The notes under the pieces are model-generated. The model was not told the DNA's origin and did no database searches. It saw nothing but the letters and a program-made list of their open reading frames with translations. Position numbers and translations under genes: made by a program. Positions 27,230 through 36,181 of a stretch of DNA of 64,000 nucleotides are shown here, one piece after another. This DNA is from Spirosoma lacussanchae (GTDB taxonomy: Bacteria; Bacteroidota; Bacteroidia; Cytophagales; Spirosomataceae), in contig NZ_SWJG01000011.1 in assembly GCF_005870035.1 (NCBI RefSeq), forward strand, positions 1 through 64,000, written 5' to 3'. Position 1 is the stretch's first letter. Each line of letters opens with the position of its first letter.

Positions 27230-29119
27230 TTAATGGTAATGCTGGTACCACTGCTGGAAAACCATTAGGGTCCAGAGCAGTTTGCGATGATTTTGTTTGC
27301 CGGCATAGTGCTCCTGCTGAAGCTGCCGAACGTAAGCGGGGTCGAACAGACCGTGCTGCTGCAACGACGCGTCGGAGAGCAACTCGTTGCAGAGGGGCTT
27401 CAGTTCGTTCCGGAGCCACTGCGAGAGCGGAATACCGAATCCTTTTTTGGGCCGGTCGATGATCTCGTTCGGAATCTTGTTGCGCATCAGGGCTTTCAGG
27501 ATGTATTTACCGGATAGCCCTTTCCGCTTGAACGACTCAGGCAGGCTGTTGGCAAAATCAACGATCCGGTAATCGAGAAAGGGCGCGCGTACTTCGAGCG
27601 AGTTATACATACTGGCCCGGTCAACCTTTACCAGAATATCATCGAGCAGGTACGTCATGTAATAGATATACGACGTCTGATCAAAGGCGCTGGTAGACGC
27701 GGGCAGATTGGCCAGGTGCTTATCGATCAGGCCCAGGCCCGTTCGGTCGGTTAGCCGGGCCAGCACATCGGCACTGAGCAACGATCGTTTCTGAGCCGGC
27801 GAGAAGCTACCCAGCCATAACGTATGCGTATAGGCCGGTTTCTCCTGAAATCCTTTCAGAAACTGTTTGGCTTTAAAATCAAGGCTGATGTTATTATCGC
27901 TGACGGGTATCAGCTCGGCCACGCGATTGGCCAGCGAGTGCATCAGCTTAGGCATCCGCCCGTATACACCCCGTACGTAATCAGACGTAAAGGTTGGATA
28001 ACCGGCCAACAGTTCGTCGCTGCCGTCGCCCCCCAGCGCTACGGTCACTTGCTCGCGGGTAAACTGCGACAGCAGATAGGTCGGAATAATCGATGCGTCG
28101 GCAAACGGCTCGTCGAGCTCGGTAGCGATACCGGGCAGCAGATCGAGCGAATCGCGGGCGGTCAGCACCTTCTCGTGGTGGTCGGTACCCAGGTGTTTGG
28201 CCACGGCCCGGGCATAGTCGGCTTCGTCGTACGATTTTTCCTTGAAGCCGATCGAAAACGTCTGGATGGGTCTGTCGCTGTTTTTCTGGGCGTAGTACGC
28301 AATGGTTGAGCTGTCCAGCCCACCGCTCAGAAACACGCCCAGCGGCACATCGGCCACCAGCCGCGACGCCGTAGCGTCGTTGAGCAACTCATCGAACCGG
28401 TTCAGGGCCGTCTCGAACGTAATGGGCTGGTGGTTGAACTGCACCGTCCAGAACGGTTTGCGGGCCGTAACCTGGCCCTTCTCGAATAGCAGGTAATGGC
28501 CGGGTTCGAGTTTCTGAATATCCTGGTAGATGCTGTACGGCGTTGGTACGTACTCGAACGTCAGGTAGGCGTTCAACGCATCGGGGCTGATCGTTTTAGA
28601 CACGAGCGGGTGCTGCAGCAACGATTTCGGCTCCGAACCGTAGATAAGCGTATCTCCTTTGATGCTGTAATGCAGCGGCTTTTTGCCCATGCGGTCGCGG
28701 GCCAGCAGCGTTTTGCCGGTCCGGAAGTCGTAGATCGCAAAGGCAAACATGCCGTTGATTTTCCCGAACAGGTCTTCGCCGTATTCCTCATACAGATAAA
28801 GCAGCACTTCCGTATCGGAAGTTGTCCGGAACGTATATTTTCCGGACTGCTGCAGCTCTTCTTTTAGGCTGAGGTAGTTATAAATCTCGCCGTTGAAGAC
28901 GATACCGATAGTCTGGTCGGCATTGAAAAAAGGCTGGTTAGCGCCTGAGCTCAGGTCAATGATGCTAAGCCGGGCATGCCCTAACCCAACGGCGGCATCG
29001 AACCGGCCGGGTTGCCACCAACCACCCTGAAAATCGGGCCCACGGTGCTTCAGTTGCCGAATCATCCGCAACAGGTCATCTTCTGTGCCCCGCCCGCTAA
29101 ATCCCGCTATTCCACACAT
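27230..29119 (-). CDS. asnB: Asparagine synthase (glutamine-hydrolysing)
   Basis: 629 residues. Met-Cys2-Gly-Ile starts the class II glutamine amidotransferase domain (about 1-210; RGPD, LGHARLSIIDLS). The synthetase domain carries the PP-loop LSGGLDSSTIAYY and further ATP-site strands (ALGGDGSDELLAGY). It transfers ammonia from glutamine to an adenylated carboxylate. Inside a glycan locus, such enzymes often amidate a uronic acid or other carboxylate rather than aspartate, which is inferred here from position only. It lies 67 bases after a membrane glycosyltransferase gene, across a hairpin. Confidence 0.9.
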   Translation of the reverse strand: MCGIAGFSGRGTEDDLLRMIRQLKHRGPDFQGGWWQPGRFDAAVGLGHARLSIIDLSSGANQPFFNADQTIGIVFNGEIYNYLSLKEELQQSGKYTFRTTSDTEVLLYLYEEYGEDLFGKINGMFAFAIYDFRTGKTLLARDRMGKKPLHYSIKGDTLIYGSEPKSLLQHPLVSKTISPDALNAYLTFEYVPTPYSIYQDIQKLEPGHYLLFEKGQVTARKPFWTVQFNHQPITFETALNRFDELLNDATASRLVADVPLGVFLSGGLDSSTIAYYAQKNSDRPIQTFSIGFKEKSYDEADYARAVAKHLGTDHHEKVLTARDSLDLLPGIATELDEPFADASIIPTYLLSQFTREQVTVALGGDGSDELLAGYPTFTSDYVRGVYGRMPKLMHSLANRVAELIPVSDNNISLDFKAKQFLKGFQEKPAYTHTLWLGSFSPAQKRSLLSADVLARLTDRTGLGLIDKHLANLPASTSAFDQTSYIYYMTYLLDDILVKVDRASMYNSLEVRAPFLDYRIVDFANSLPESFKRKGLSGKYILKALMRNKIPNEIIDRPKKGFGIPLSQWLRNELKPLCNELLSDASLQQHGLFDPAYVRQLQQEHYAGKQNHRKLLWTLMVFQQWYQHYH

Positions 29120-29137
29120 AGTCGTTATGAGTCAAGA

Positions 29138-29169
29138 CCGGAGCCCAGGCGCTCGTGGCGCGGCTCCGG
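29138..29169 (-). terminator. GC-rich hairpin between glycosyltransferase gene and asnB
   Basis: CCGGAGCC (29138-29145) and GGCTCCGG (29162-29169) pair, with further pairing inside (GCGC/GCGC). No T run follows on the minus strand, so it is more likely an mRNA-processing or partial-termination hairpin than a full terminator. Confidence 0.4.
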
Positions 29170-29186
29170 CGTTATGGTTTTACGTT

Positions 29187-30191
29187 TTACCGCATCCGAA
29201 CCCGCTCCGACTGCGCATCAGAACGGCCCGTATAAGCTTCTTCCGGCGCGTCGAAGTTGATCAGCTCCTTAACGGTATAGGTTGTCTTGTGCTGCGACTC
29301 GTAATACGTCCGCATCAGTATTTCGGCCATTACGCCCATCAGAATGAGCTGAATACCTACAATGAAGAACATCGACGCAATGGTTGGCAGTGGCGTTTCG
29401 ACCAGGTCTTTCTCGCCGGTTATCTTGAAATAGGTAGCCAGTAAGGTTGCCACGAAGGCAACCAGAAACGCCAGAATACCGGCCCCGCCAAAAAAGTGGA
29501 TGGGCCGCTGCATGTATTTCTCCAGGAATTTGATCAGCACCAGATCGAGCAACACTTTGTAAGTCCGAAAAATGCCGTAGTTGCTTTTCCCGAACCGGCG
29601 CGGCTGGTAGTTGACGGGCTGCTCGGTGACTCGCCCGCCCTGCCAGGCGCAGTAAACCGGAATGAACCGGTGCATCTGCCCATAGAGGGTTACGTCTTTG
29701 ATCACCTCCCGGCGGTAGGCTTTGAGGGTACAGCCGTAGTCGTGCAGCCGAACGCCCGAGATCGAGCTGATCAGCTTGTTGGCGGTCATAGAGGGTAGCT
29801 TACGCGTGAGGAATTCATTTTTCCAGCGATTTTGCCGCCACCCGCTGACCACATCATAGCCCTCGTCGAGCCGGGCAATCAGGTTGGGAATATCATTCGG
29901 GTCGTTCTCCAGATCGCTGTCGATGAGTACGATCACCTCGCCCGACGCGTGCTGAATGCCCGCATTGATCGCGGCCGTTTGTCCGAAATTACGCTTGAAA
30001 TTAATGGCCTTCACCCGTGGATTGCGCGCACAGACGGCCCGAAGCTGGTCCAGCGAATCGTCTTTCGAGCCATCGTTTACAGCAATAATTTCATAGTCGT
30101 ACTGCCCTATCGCACTTTCGAGCGTGTCGAACAGGATAGGGATACTCTTCGATTCATTATAAATCGGCACTATGACGGAAAGATAGGTCAT
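29187..30191 (-). CDS. Polyprenyl-phosphate glycosyltransferase (ArnC/GtrB-like)
   Basis: 334 residues. The GT2 domain has SVIVPIYNESKSIPILF, AVNDGSKDDS, VLIDSDLENDP and the YGCTLKAYRREV loop. Two C-terminal transmembrane helices (about 240-265 and 280-305) match ArnC, GtrB and DPM-type enzymes that attach a sugar to undecaprenyl phosphate on the inner membrane. The gene overlaps the ArnT-like transferase gene by 35 bases. Such a pair normally makes a lipid-linked sugar and then transfers it outside the membrane. The ATG at 30191 is chosen, as the longer frame adds residues before the first strand. Confidence 0.88.
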   Translation of the reverse strand: MTYLSVIVPIYNESKSIPILFDTLESAIGQYDYEIIAVNDGSKDDSLDQLRAVCARNPRVKAINFKRNFGQTAAINAGIQHASGEVIVLIDSDLENDPNDIPNLIARLDEGYDVVSGWRQNRWKNEFLTRKLPSMTANKLISSISGVRLHDYGCTLKAYRREVIKDVTLYGQMHRFIPVYCAWQGGRVTEQPVNYQPRRFGKSNYGIFRTYKVLLDLVLIKFLEKYMQRPIHFFGGAGILAFLVAFVATLLATYFKITGEKDLVETPLPTIASMFFIVGIQLILMGVMAEILMRTYYESQHKTTYTVKELINFDAPEEAYTGRSDAQSERVRMR

Positions 30192-31674
30192 ACAAACTGG
30201 GTTGTTGAGTAGGTCGCCGGGACCTGATGGCTGTGAATACGGATACGGCACTAAGTACTAGAAACGGATAAAACGGAACCAGATAACGGGTTTCGGCGTG
30301 ACGCAGGGCAAACGCATAGACAAAGACACAGTAGCCCAGTGCCATTGGCAAAAACAAAAGTATATCATTTTTACGCCAGCCGCGCCGAAGCAGCAGTACG
30401 AGTCCAATCAGACCCGGGATCAGCACCAGTGCATAATGATACAGCCGCAGCAGCAACCGGGGCCAGTGCGCCGGTATCATGTCGTCCAGAAACGAGTAAC
30501 CCCAGGTACCGTGCAAGAACGTGAACAGGTAGCGCACCGGCGACCAGACGTAGTACACCAGCGGGTTATCCTCCCGAACGGAGCGGGTATACCGCCCCAG
30601 TTTGGCCCGGACCTGACTTTCGAGCATCTGTTTCCGCAGCGAGTCAATATTCGGATTGTTACCCAGCTCAAAGTACAACTCCCTGATCTGAATCATTGAG
30701 TCGCGGTTAAACTTGCTGGTATATACGTAAGCAGGGGGCGGGCCAAGCTGCTCGTCGACGTACCAGCGCAGGGGCGGCAGGTACCGGTTGTTGCCCCAGC
30801 CCATCAGCCACCGCAGATCGGTATTCGGAAACCAGAACGCGAAATCTTCGCCGTAGGTCTGGCAGAACGCAACCATATCGAAGTAGTTGGTAGGCCAGAA
30901 CGTATTGGCATACCACGGGTTTTTCAGCAGGGGTATTACTTCGCCGTACTGCCGGTAGTTACGTACCATCCAGGCGCCATCAACAATCAGAAACGGCAGT
31001 AAAAACGTAAAACTATAGCGGGCCAGCTGCCGAAATACCAGACGCCCCCGCAGCCAGCGTATCGTCCAGACCGCAACCGGAATGGCTAGTAGGGGCAGGT
31101 GGGCTGGCTTCAGGAAAACAGACCAGGTCAGCCACGCCCCGGCTACCAGCAACGGTAGCCGCCGGTCAGGGTTTTGCTCGAACCGAATCCAGGCATACAG
31201 AAAAAAGATCGATACCGACGCAGCAAAGCTCTCGGTCAGGAAATAGCCGTCGAAAACGCTGGCGAACGGGCTGAACAGGTAGATAAAATACGCCCAATAG
31301 AAGGCTCGCTCCGACTGGAACAGGTCCCGTGCTACCAACCCAAGTGCGTATACCGATACCACCGCCAGCAGCAGCTGAAGCACGATGATGATATTACAGG
31401 CTACGGCCGGACTGAACAGCAGCCGGAACGCCAGATAGACGCCCGAGTAGCCCGGCATCCGATCATCGGTTTTAAAGCCATGATGCAACAACAGCTCCTC
31501 AACGGGCTGTATATACGTCATCATGTCGCCATTGCTCTGCCCCCAGAATCCGTCTATGTCATGTTTGTAGGTCTGTGTCAGATACCAACAGAAAAACAGC
31601 CCTTTTACCACGAGGGCCAGGGCCAGCCAGTACAATCGGGACGAAGACGGACGGAGCCGTGAGCGCGCCATCAT
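30157..31674 (-). CDS. Membrane glycosyltransferase, ArnT/PMT (GT-C) type
   Basis: 505 residues with about eleven transmembrane segments. The first extracytoplasmic loop carries YKHDIDGFWGQSNGDMMTY, an acidic loop of the kind used by GT-C enzymes for lipid-linked sugar donors. A large loop (about 250-380) contains many aromatic residues (WYANTFWPTNYFDM). It probably moves a sugar from undecaprenyl phosphate onto a lipid, glycan or protein outside the inner membrane. Overlap with the ArnC-like gene (35 bases) and with the upstream epimerase gene (4 bases) supports one operon. Confidence 0.78.
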   Translation of the reverse strand: MMARSRLRPSSSRLYWLALALVVKGLFFCWYLTQTYKHDIDGFWGQSNGDMMTYIQPVEELLLHHGFKTDDRMPGYSGVYLAFRLLFSPAVACNIIIVLQLLLAVVSVYALGLVARDLFQSERAFYWAYFIYLFSPFASVFDGYFLTESFAASVSIFFLYAWIRFEQNPDRRLPLLVAGAWLTWSVFLKPAHLPLLAIPVAVWTIRWLRGRLVFRQLARYSFTFLLPFLIVDGAWMVRNYRQYGEVIPLLKNPWYANTFWPTNYFDMVAFCQTYGEDFAFWFPNTDLRWLMGWGNNRYLPPLRWYVDEQLGPPPAYVYTSKFNRDSMIQIRELYFELGNNPNIDSLRKQMLESQVRAKLGRYTRSVREDNPLVYYVWSPVRYLFTFLHGTWGYSFLDDMIPAHWPRLLLRLYHYALVLIPGLIGLVLLLRRGWRKNDILLFLPMALGYCVFVYAFALRHAETRYLVPFYPFLVLSAVSVFTAIRSRRPTQQPSLYDLSFRHSADL

Positions 31675-32639
31675 GTGTATACGGTTTTATACCAGGTTAC
31701 GAATCGACTTAATCCTTCTTCAAGAGTAATTTTTGGTTGATACCCCAATAGTTCAGCCGCCCTCGACACGTCGGCGTAGGTACGCTCCACGTCGCCGGGT
31801 TGTTTGGGCAGGTGCTGAACCTGAGGGGGTTTGTTCATCAATCGGTACAACGTTGTTACCAGCGTTTGCAGCGTAACGGGGCTGTTATTACCGAGGTTTA
31901 TAATCTCATAGGCCCGAGGATGGGTGTCAAGATAAGCCAGCGCAGCCACAATTCCATCGACCGTGTCGCTTACGTACGTATAATCGCGTGAGGTATCGCC
32001 CTGACCAAACATAGGAATCGGCTGGTCGGCGGCTATCATGCGGACAAACTTATGAATCGCCAGATCAGGCCGTTGCCGTTCTCCGTATACCGTAAAGAAC
32101 CGCAGGTTAACCACGCCCATCCCGTACAGATGGTGGTAGTTATGCGTCAACAACTCACACGACCGCTTGGTAAAGGCGTAAGGCGAGATGGGTTCGTCTA
32201 CGGTGTCGGTTTCGCTAAACGGAATTTTCTCATTATTCCCGTACACCGACGACGACGATGCGAACACCATTTTGCCTACCTGCTGCTCCCGCATCCAGTC
32301 CAGCAGATTATTGGTACCGGCAATGTTGGTACTGATATAATCGGCGGGCTGTTCGATAGATGGCCGAACACCGGCTTTGGCCGCAATATGAATGACCGCG
32401 TCAATACCGGAACCCAGTTGCGTCAGCCAGTCCCGGTCACGAATGTCAGCTTCAATGAACGTGAAAGCCTCGTGGTTCAGAACGGTCGACAGGTTTCGTT
32501 CTTTAACAGAGCGTTCGTAAAACGAATCGAAGTTATCGACGCCAATTACCCGGTATCCGCTGCCGAGCAGCCGTTCGGTCAAGTGGCTGCCAATGAAACC
32601 TGCGCATCCCGTCACTAAAAGTTGGGCAGAACGTGTCAT
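31671..32639 (-). CDS. NAD-dependent nucleotide-sugar epimerase (UDP-glucuronate 4-epimerase-like)
   Basis: 322-residue extended SDR. TGCAGFIGSHLTERLL binds NAD, DNFDSFYERSVKERNL is typical of UDP-glucuronate and UDP-glucose 4-epimerases, SSSSVYG and PYAFTKRSCE supply the catalytic Ser and Tyr-x3-Lys pattern (Y-A-F-T-K), and RFFTVYGERQRPDLA shapes the sugar pocket. The RPDLAIHKF segment favours the glucuronate epimerase group. Together with asnB this would allow an amidated uronic acid; the substrate remains an inference. Confidence 0.85.
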   Translation of the reverse strand: MTRSAQLLVTGCAGFIGSHLTERLLGSGYRVIGVDNFDSFYERSVKERNLSTVLNHEAFTFIEADIRDRDWLTQLGSGIDAVIHIAAKAGVRPSIEQPADYISTNIAGTNNLLDWMREQQVGKMVFASSSSVYGNNEKIPFSETDTVDEPISPYAFTKRSCELLTHNYHHLYGMGVVNLRFFTVYGERQRPDLAIHKFVRMIAADQPIPMFGQGDTSRDYTYVSDTVDGIVAALAYLDTHPRAYEIINLGNNSPVTLQTLVTTLYRLMNKPPQVQHLPKQPGDVERTYADVSRAAELLGYQPKITLEEGLSRFVTWYKTVYT

Positions 32640-32691
32640 GTGTTGTCTCTCGGGCGGGGCAACCGTTTACGGTTTTCGGTTCCCCAATCAG

Positions 32692-33765
32692 TTAGGTAGG
32701 TATGCTCAGCCGAGCCACCATACTATCGTGAATCTGGGTCATCGTTTCGCGTAGATCGAAGGTCCAGTCCCAGCCAGGATAGTGTTGTTTAAATTTGGTA
32801 AGGTCTGAAATATACCAGATATGATCGCCCGAACGGTTCGTATCCGAATACTGGTAGTTCATCTTGTTGCCTGAGATTTCTTCACAGAGCGCAATGGCTT
32901 CGAGCATCGAGCAATTGGCGTAACGACCGCCACCGGCGTTATATACCTCGCCTGGTCTGGGGTTCTGATAGAAATGCCAGAACATATTAACCAAATCCCA
33001 ACTGTGAATGTTATCACGAACCTGTTTCCCCTTGTAACCGAAGATGGTATACTGGTTGCCGGTGATGACGCATTTCATCAGGTAGGACAGGAAGCCATGG
33101 AGCTGCGCACCCGAGTGATTAGGCCCCGTCAGGCAACCGCCCCGGAACACGGCCGTCTTCATACCGAAGTAGCGACCATACTCCTGCACCATAATATCGG
33201 CGGCCACTTTGCTGGCGCCAAATATGGAGTGTTTGGTATGATCGAGGCTCATGTGCTCGTCGATCCCGTTCTGGAAATAGGGGTGATTCTGATCGATTTC
33301 CCAACGCGTCTCGGTCTCGATCAGCGGCAGGAAGTTCGGATTATCGCCGTAGACCTTGTTGGTCGATGTGAAGATAAAAACGGCTTCGGGGCAGTGCAGG
33401 CGGGTCATCTCGAGCAGATTGACAGTTCCCACTGCGTTGACGCCAAAATCAGTAAATGGCTCGCGGGCGGCCCAGTCGTGGCTGGGTTGCGCTGCGGTGT
33501 GCAGTACCAGCTTGATGTCGGTCCCGTATTCCTGGAAAATAGTTTCCAGCTGCGCCACCTCCCGAATATCAGCCGCGCGATGCTGATAGTTCTTGTATGT
33601 TTCTGACAGGCGATTGCGGTTCCATTCCGTAGAGCCATCTGCTCCGAAGAAGTACTGCCGCATGTTGTTGTCTACGCCAACGACGAGATCGAACTTGTCG
33701 GCGAAAAATGCAACTGCCTCACTGCCGATTAAACCGGCCGAACCCGTGACTAATGCAATATTCAT
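32692..33765 (-). CDS. NAD-dependent epimerase, CDP-paratose 2-epimerase-like
   Basis: 357-residue extended SDR. TGSAGLIGSEAVAFF binds NAD. AAQPSHDWAAREP and FTSTNKVYGDNPNFLP match tyvelose (CDP-paratose 2-) epimerases, where TNKVYG replaces the usual SSSVYG, followed by HSIFGASKVAADIMVQEYG. It is the first gene of the minus-strand locus. CDP-glucose genes (rfbF, rfbG) lie 25 kb away, but no RfbH or RfbS is in the window, so true tyvelose synthesis is not shown; the enzyme may act on another NDP-sugar. Genes with this annotation are common in glycan loci that lack the full pathway. Confidence 0.83.
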   Translation of the reverse strand: MNIALVTGSAGLIGSEAVAFFADKFDLVVGVDNNMRQYFFGADGSTEWNRNRLSETYKNYQHRAADIREVAQLETIFQEYGTDIKLVLHTAAQPSHDWAAREPFTDFGVNAVGTVNLLEMTRLHCPEAVFIFTSTNKVYGDNPNFLPLIETETRWEIDQNHPYFQNGIDEHMSLDHTKHSIFGASKVAADIMVQEYGRYFGMKTAVFRGGCLTGPNHSGAQLHGFLSYLMKCVITGNQYTIFGYKGKQVRDNIHSWDLVNMFWHFYQNPRPGEVYNAGGGRYANCSMLEAIALCEEISGNKMNYQYSDTNRSGDHIWYISDLTKFKQHYPGWDWTFDLRETMTQIHDSMVARLSIPT

Positions 33766-33888
33766 GGTGTATTCTGATGCATTTACCGAAAAAGCTAACC
33801 GAAAAGTCCTATTGTTAGCCGTGCTTTACCGGACAAAGTAACGGAAAATTTACAATTCAGCACAAGGATATTTAGCAACCGTACAGGC

Positions 33889-33932
33889 AAAACAAAAGCG
33901 ACAGGCTGATCTGTGAGAAATCAGCCTGTCGC
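33889..33932 (-). terminator. Rho-independent terminator of the small lipoprotein gene
   Basis: 13-base perfect arms (33898-33910 and 33920-33932) with a 9-base loop. On the minus strand the stem runs into TTTTGTTTTG. It lies 28 bases after the stop codon and separates the lipoprotein gene from the glycan locus. Confidence 0.85.
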
Positions 33933-33959
33933 CTGCGTGCCATTTAATAAATTGAGTAA

Positions 33960-34211
33960 CTACGCGCCTTCGCCAATCGTACCCGCTCCGAACAGCTTCT
34001 CACGGATTTTTTGGGTCCGTCCTTCCAGAGCCGGGTTGGGCGTATACTTATATTTTGACTGAACAGCCGCCGAGTCTTTTCCGGGACCGTATACGTAGGG
34101 ATCGTTCTGGCGGTAATCCGACTGCCGAATGGTGTTATATTTCTGGTAGTCACACGAAGCCAGCGACAGGATCGACACGGCCAATACTACTACACTCGTT
34201 ACGCGTTTCAT
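33960..34211 (-). CDS. Small lipoprotein, unknown function
   Basis: 83 residues. Signal peptide MKRVTSVVVLAVSILSLASC gives a lipobox with Cys20. The mature part is polar and tyrosine-rich (DYQKYNTIRQSDYRQNDPYVYG) with no family I recognise. The ATG at 34211 is preferred to a GTG two codons upstream. A clear terminator follows. It lies 87 bases from the peptidase gene on the same strand. Confidence 0.7.
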   Translation of the reverse strand: MKRVTSVVVLAVSILSLASCDYQKYNTIRQSDYRQNDPYVYGPGKDSAAVQSKYKYTPNPALEGRTQKIREKLFGAGTIGEGA

Positions 34212-34298
34212 AGTCACTTGATTACGAATTGATTCAGCAAAATTAGTGATTACTGGTTAGTGGTTGGTCGTTATGTGCCGTTTTTTTTCGCAGATCGG

Positions 34299-36032
34299 TC
34301 AATTAGCTACCTTCCGGATCTCCTCGTCGACAAACGCTATCAGCTCCTGTATGTAGGGTTTCGAAAAATCGAAGGGTATGTTGGCCGCGGCATAAATATC
34401 CCGGATAGGGGCTTTGTAACCCAGGCTCAATGCGGCTTTGTAACCCGCCAAACCCGCTTCAGGGTCGCGCCGGTAATTTCGCCAGACAGCAATGGCTCCC
34501 AGTTGGGCAATGCCGTATTCGATATAATAGAAAGGCACTTCGTACAGGTGCAGCTGGCGCTGCCATATGTATTCTTTGTAATAGGCCATGCCGCTCCAGT
34601 CTGTTACCCGATCGGCAAACCGGTCGTGAATCCGAACCCAGTTCTCACGCCGTTCGTCGACCGTGTGGCCGGGGTTTTCATACACCCAGTGCTGAAAAGC
34701 ATCGATCGTGGCCACCCAGGGCAGCGTCTCGATAATCGACTCCAGATGCTGCCGCTTGGCCCGGCGCAACTCGTCCGGCTTATCGAAAAATACGTCCCAG
34801 TGATCCATCGACAGCAGTTCCATGCTCATCGACGCCAGTTCGGCCACTTCCATCGGCGGATTCCGGAACGCTTTCAGCGGCAGATCACGGGTCAGGAACG
34901 AGTGTACTGCATGACCACCTTCGTGTACCATCGTAACCAGATCGCGCAGGCTGCTGGTGGCGTTCATGAAAATAAACGGCACTCCAATTTCTTCGAGCGG
35001 GTAGTTATAACCACCCGGGGCTTTCCCCTTGCGCGACTCCACGTCCAAGTGGCCCATAGCCCGCATGATGCGCAGGTCGTCGCCCAGTTCGCGGTCGAGC
35101 CGGTCGAAGCAGGCAATGGTCTTCTCGACCAGTTCGGCACCGGTAGCAAATGGTTTCAGCGGAGGACGGCCTTCGGCATCGACTTTCAGATCCCAGGGCC
35201 GCAGGCTGTCGACACCGAGTTTCTGTTTCCGTTCCTGACTCAGGACATCGAGCAGCGGCACAACCGCTTCGGCTACCGACTCGTGAAACTTGAAGCAGTC
35301 GGCAGGTGTATAGTCGAACCGGCCCAGAGCCGCAAATGAATAGTCGCGGAAGTTGGCAAAGCCAGCATTGACCGCCACCCGATGCCGCAGATCACGCAGC
35401 TGGTCGAATAGCTGGTCGAGCACGGCATGATCCTGATACCGGCGTTCGGCAATTTTGCGCCAGGCCTCTTCGCGCTCGGCCCGGCTGGTCAGCTGCAGGC
35501 GGTCGGTTGCTTCGGGCAGAGTCAGCTCACGACCGTCGATCTGAACCGTCATAGCCCCCGCAATGGCGCCATATTTCCGCTCTTCGGTCTGTATGTCGGT
35601 TTGCAGCGGAATGTTCTCGTCGCGGTAGATCTCGATGGCTTTTTTCATACCCCGCACCATGATGTCGAAGCCAGCATCGGTCAGTTCGCTCAGGAACGGG
35701 CTGTGTACGGCCTTCAGATCAAGCTCGTTGCCGTACTCGGTCATGGGCGGCTGAATGTCGGCAATGAAGAAATTCAGTTGATTGACCAGCTCTCCGTTGG
35801 CCGTGTCGCAGGTCATGCGGATGTAGCGCCACGCAAAATTTTCGGACAGGTACGACTCCAGCTCGCTCCGGTCAATAAGCCACTGCCGCAGCTCATGGGC
35901 ATTGCTGAGAGGCCGGTTCAGTAGGTTGTCATAAAACGGTTTAACGTCGGCCCAGCTGCGGAGCTCCATCGCTTCACCAATGAACGGACGGGCCGGCCGG
36001 GCCGGTAAGGAGAAAGTTTCGTTCGGGGTCAT
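34299..36032 (-). CDS. M3-family oligoendopeptidase (PepF-like)
   Basis: 577-residue zinc metallopeptidase. The HExxH motif is His370-Glu-Gly-Gly-His374 (MVHEGGHAVHS), with the third ligand glutamate about 25-30 residues later in MEVAELASMSMELLSMD. There is no signal peptide, so it should cut oligopeptides in the cytoplasm. Length and the SLRDLVTMVHEGGHA context fit the M3 oligoendopeptidase group. Its start faces the BlaI-like gene; the shared upstream region contains the two operator-like dyads, so the BlaI-like repressor could also affect it. Confidence 0.9.
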   Translation of the reverse strand: MTPNETFSLPARPARPFIGEAMELRSWADVKPFYDNLLNRPLSNAHELRQWLIDRSELESYLSENFAWRYIRMTCDTANGELVNQLNFFIADIQPPMTEYGNELDLKAVHSPFLSELTDAGFDIMVRGMKKAIEIYRDENIPLQTDIQTEERKYGAIAGAMTVQIDGRELTLPEATDRLQLTSRAEREEAWRKIAERRYQDHAVLDQLFDQLRDLRHRVAVNAGFANFRDYSFAALGRFDYTPADCFKFHESVAEAVVPLLDVLSQERKQKLGVDSLRPWDLKVDAEGRPPLKPFATGAELVEKTIACFDRLDRELGDDLRIMRAMGHLDVESRKGKAPGGYNYPLEEIGVPFIFMNATSSLRDLVTMVHEGGHAVHSFLTRDLPLKAFRNPPMEVAELASMSMELLSMDHWDVFFDKPDELRRAKRQHLESIIETLPWVATIDAFQHWVYENPGHTVDERRENWVRIHDRFADRVTDWSGMAYYKEYIWQRQLHLYEVPFYYIEYGIAQLGAIAVWRNYRRDPEAGLAGYKAALSLGYKAPIRDIYAAANIPFDFSKPYIQELIAFVDEEIRKVAN

Positions 36033-36133
36033 TGTATCGAATAAACAACCTGAGCTGGCAACCAGTTTGAGGTCACTAAAGGGTTGTTAAGATAAATTAA
36101 CAATGCTTTGTTGCTATTTTTTGTTCAGCACAC

Positions 36134-36164
36134 TTGCATCTACGAAATCATTCGTATATGTTTG
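36134..36164 (+). promoter_or_regulatory. Bacteroidota-type promoter of the BlaI/BlaR1-like operon
   Basis: TTG (36134-36136), 20 bases, then TATGTTTG (36157-36164), an exact TAnnTTTG -7 box. It lies exactly between two matching dyads that are probable repressor sites, 27 bases before the chosen ATG at 36191. Confidence 0.75.
36141..36156. promoter_or_regulatory. Operator-like dyad 1 (TACGAA-N4-TTCGTA)
   Basis: TACGAA ATCA TTCGTA is a perfect 6-base dyad around a 4-base centre, ending one base before the -7 box. It sits in the spacer between the -33 and -7 elements. BlaI-family repressors bind TAC...GTA dyads, so this is a likely binding site for the product of the next gene. Confidence 0.6.
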
Positions 36165-36165
36165 C

Positions 36166-36181
36166 TACGAACAATTTCGTA
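36166..36181. promoter_or_regulatory. Operator-like dyad 2 (TACGAA-N4-TTCGTA)
   Basis: TACGAA CAAT TTCGTA repeats the same arms exactly, 25 bases downstream of dyad 1 and just after the -7 box. With dyad 1 it brackets the -7 box, an arrangement that fits repression by a pair of bound dimers. Confidence 0.6.

Noticed and set aside
34260..35339. 359-codon plus-strand frame
   Set aside because: Antisense to the M3 peptidase gene, which has HEGGH and normal length.
36084..36103. TTGTTAA-N6-TTAACAA dyad upstream of the M3 peptidase gene
   Set aside because: Short, AT-rich arms; could be chance, and no promoter element is placed around it.
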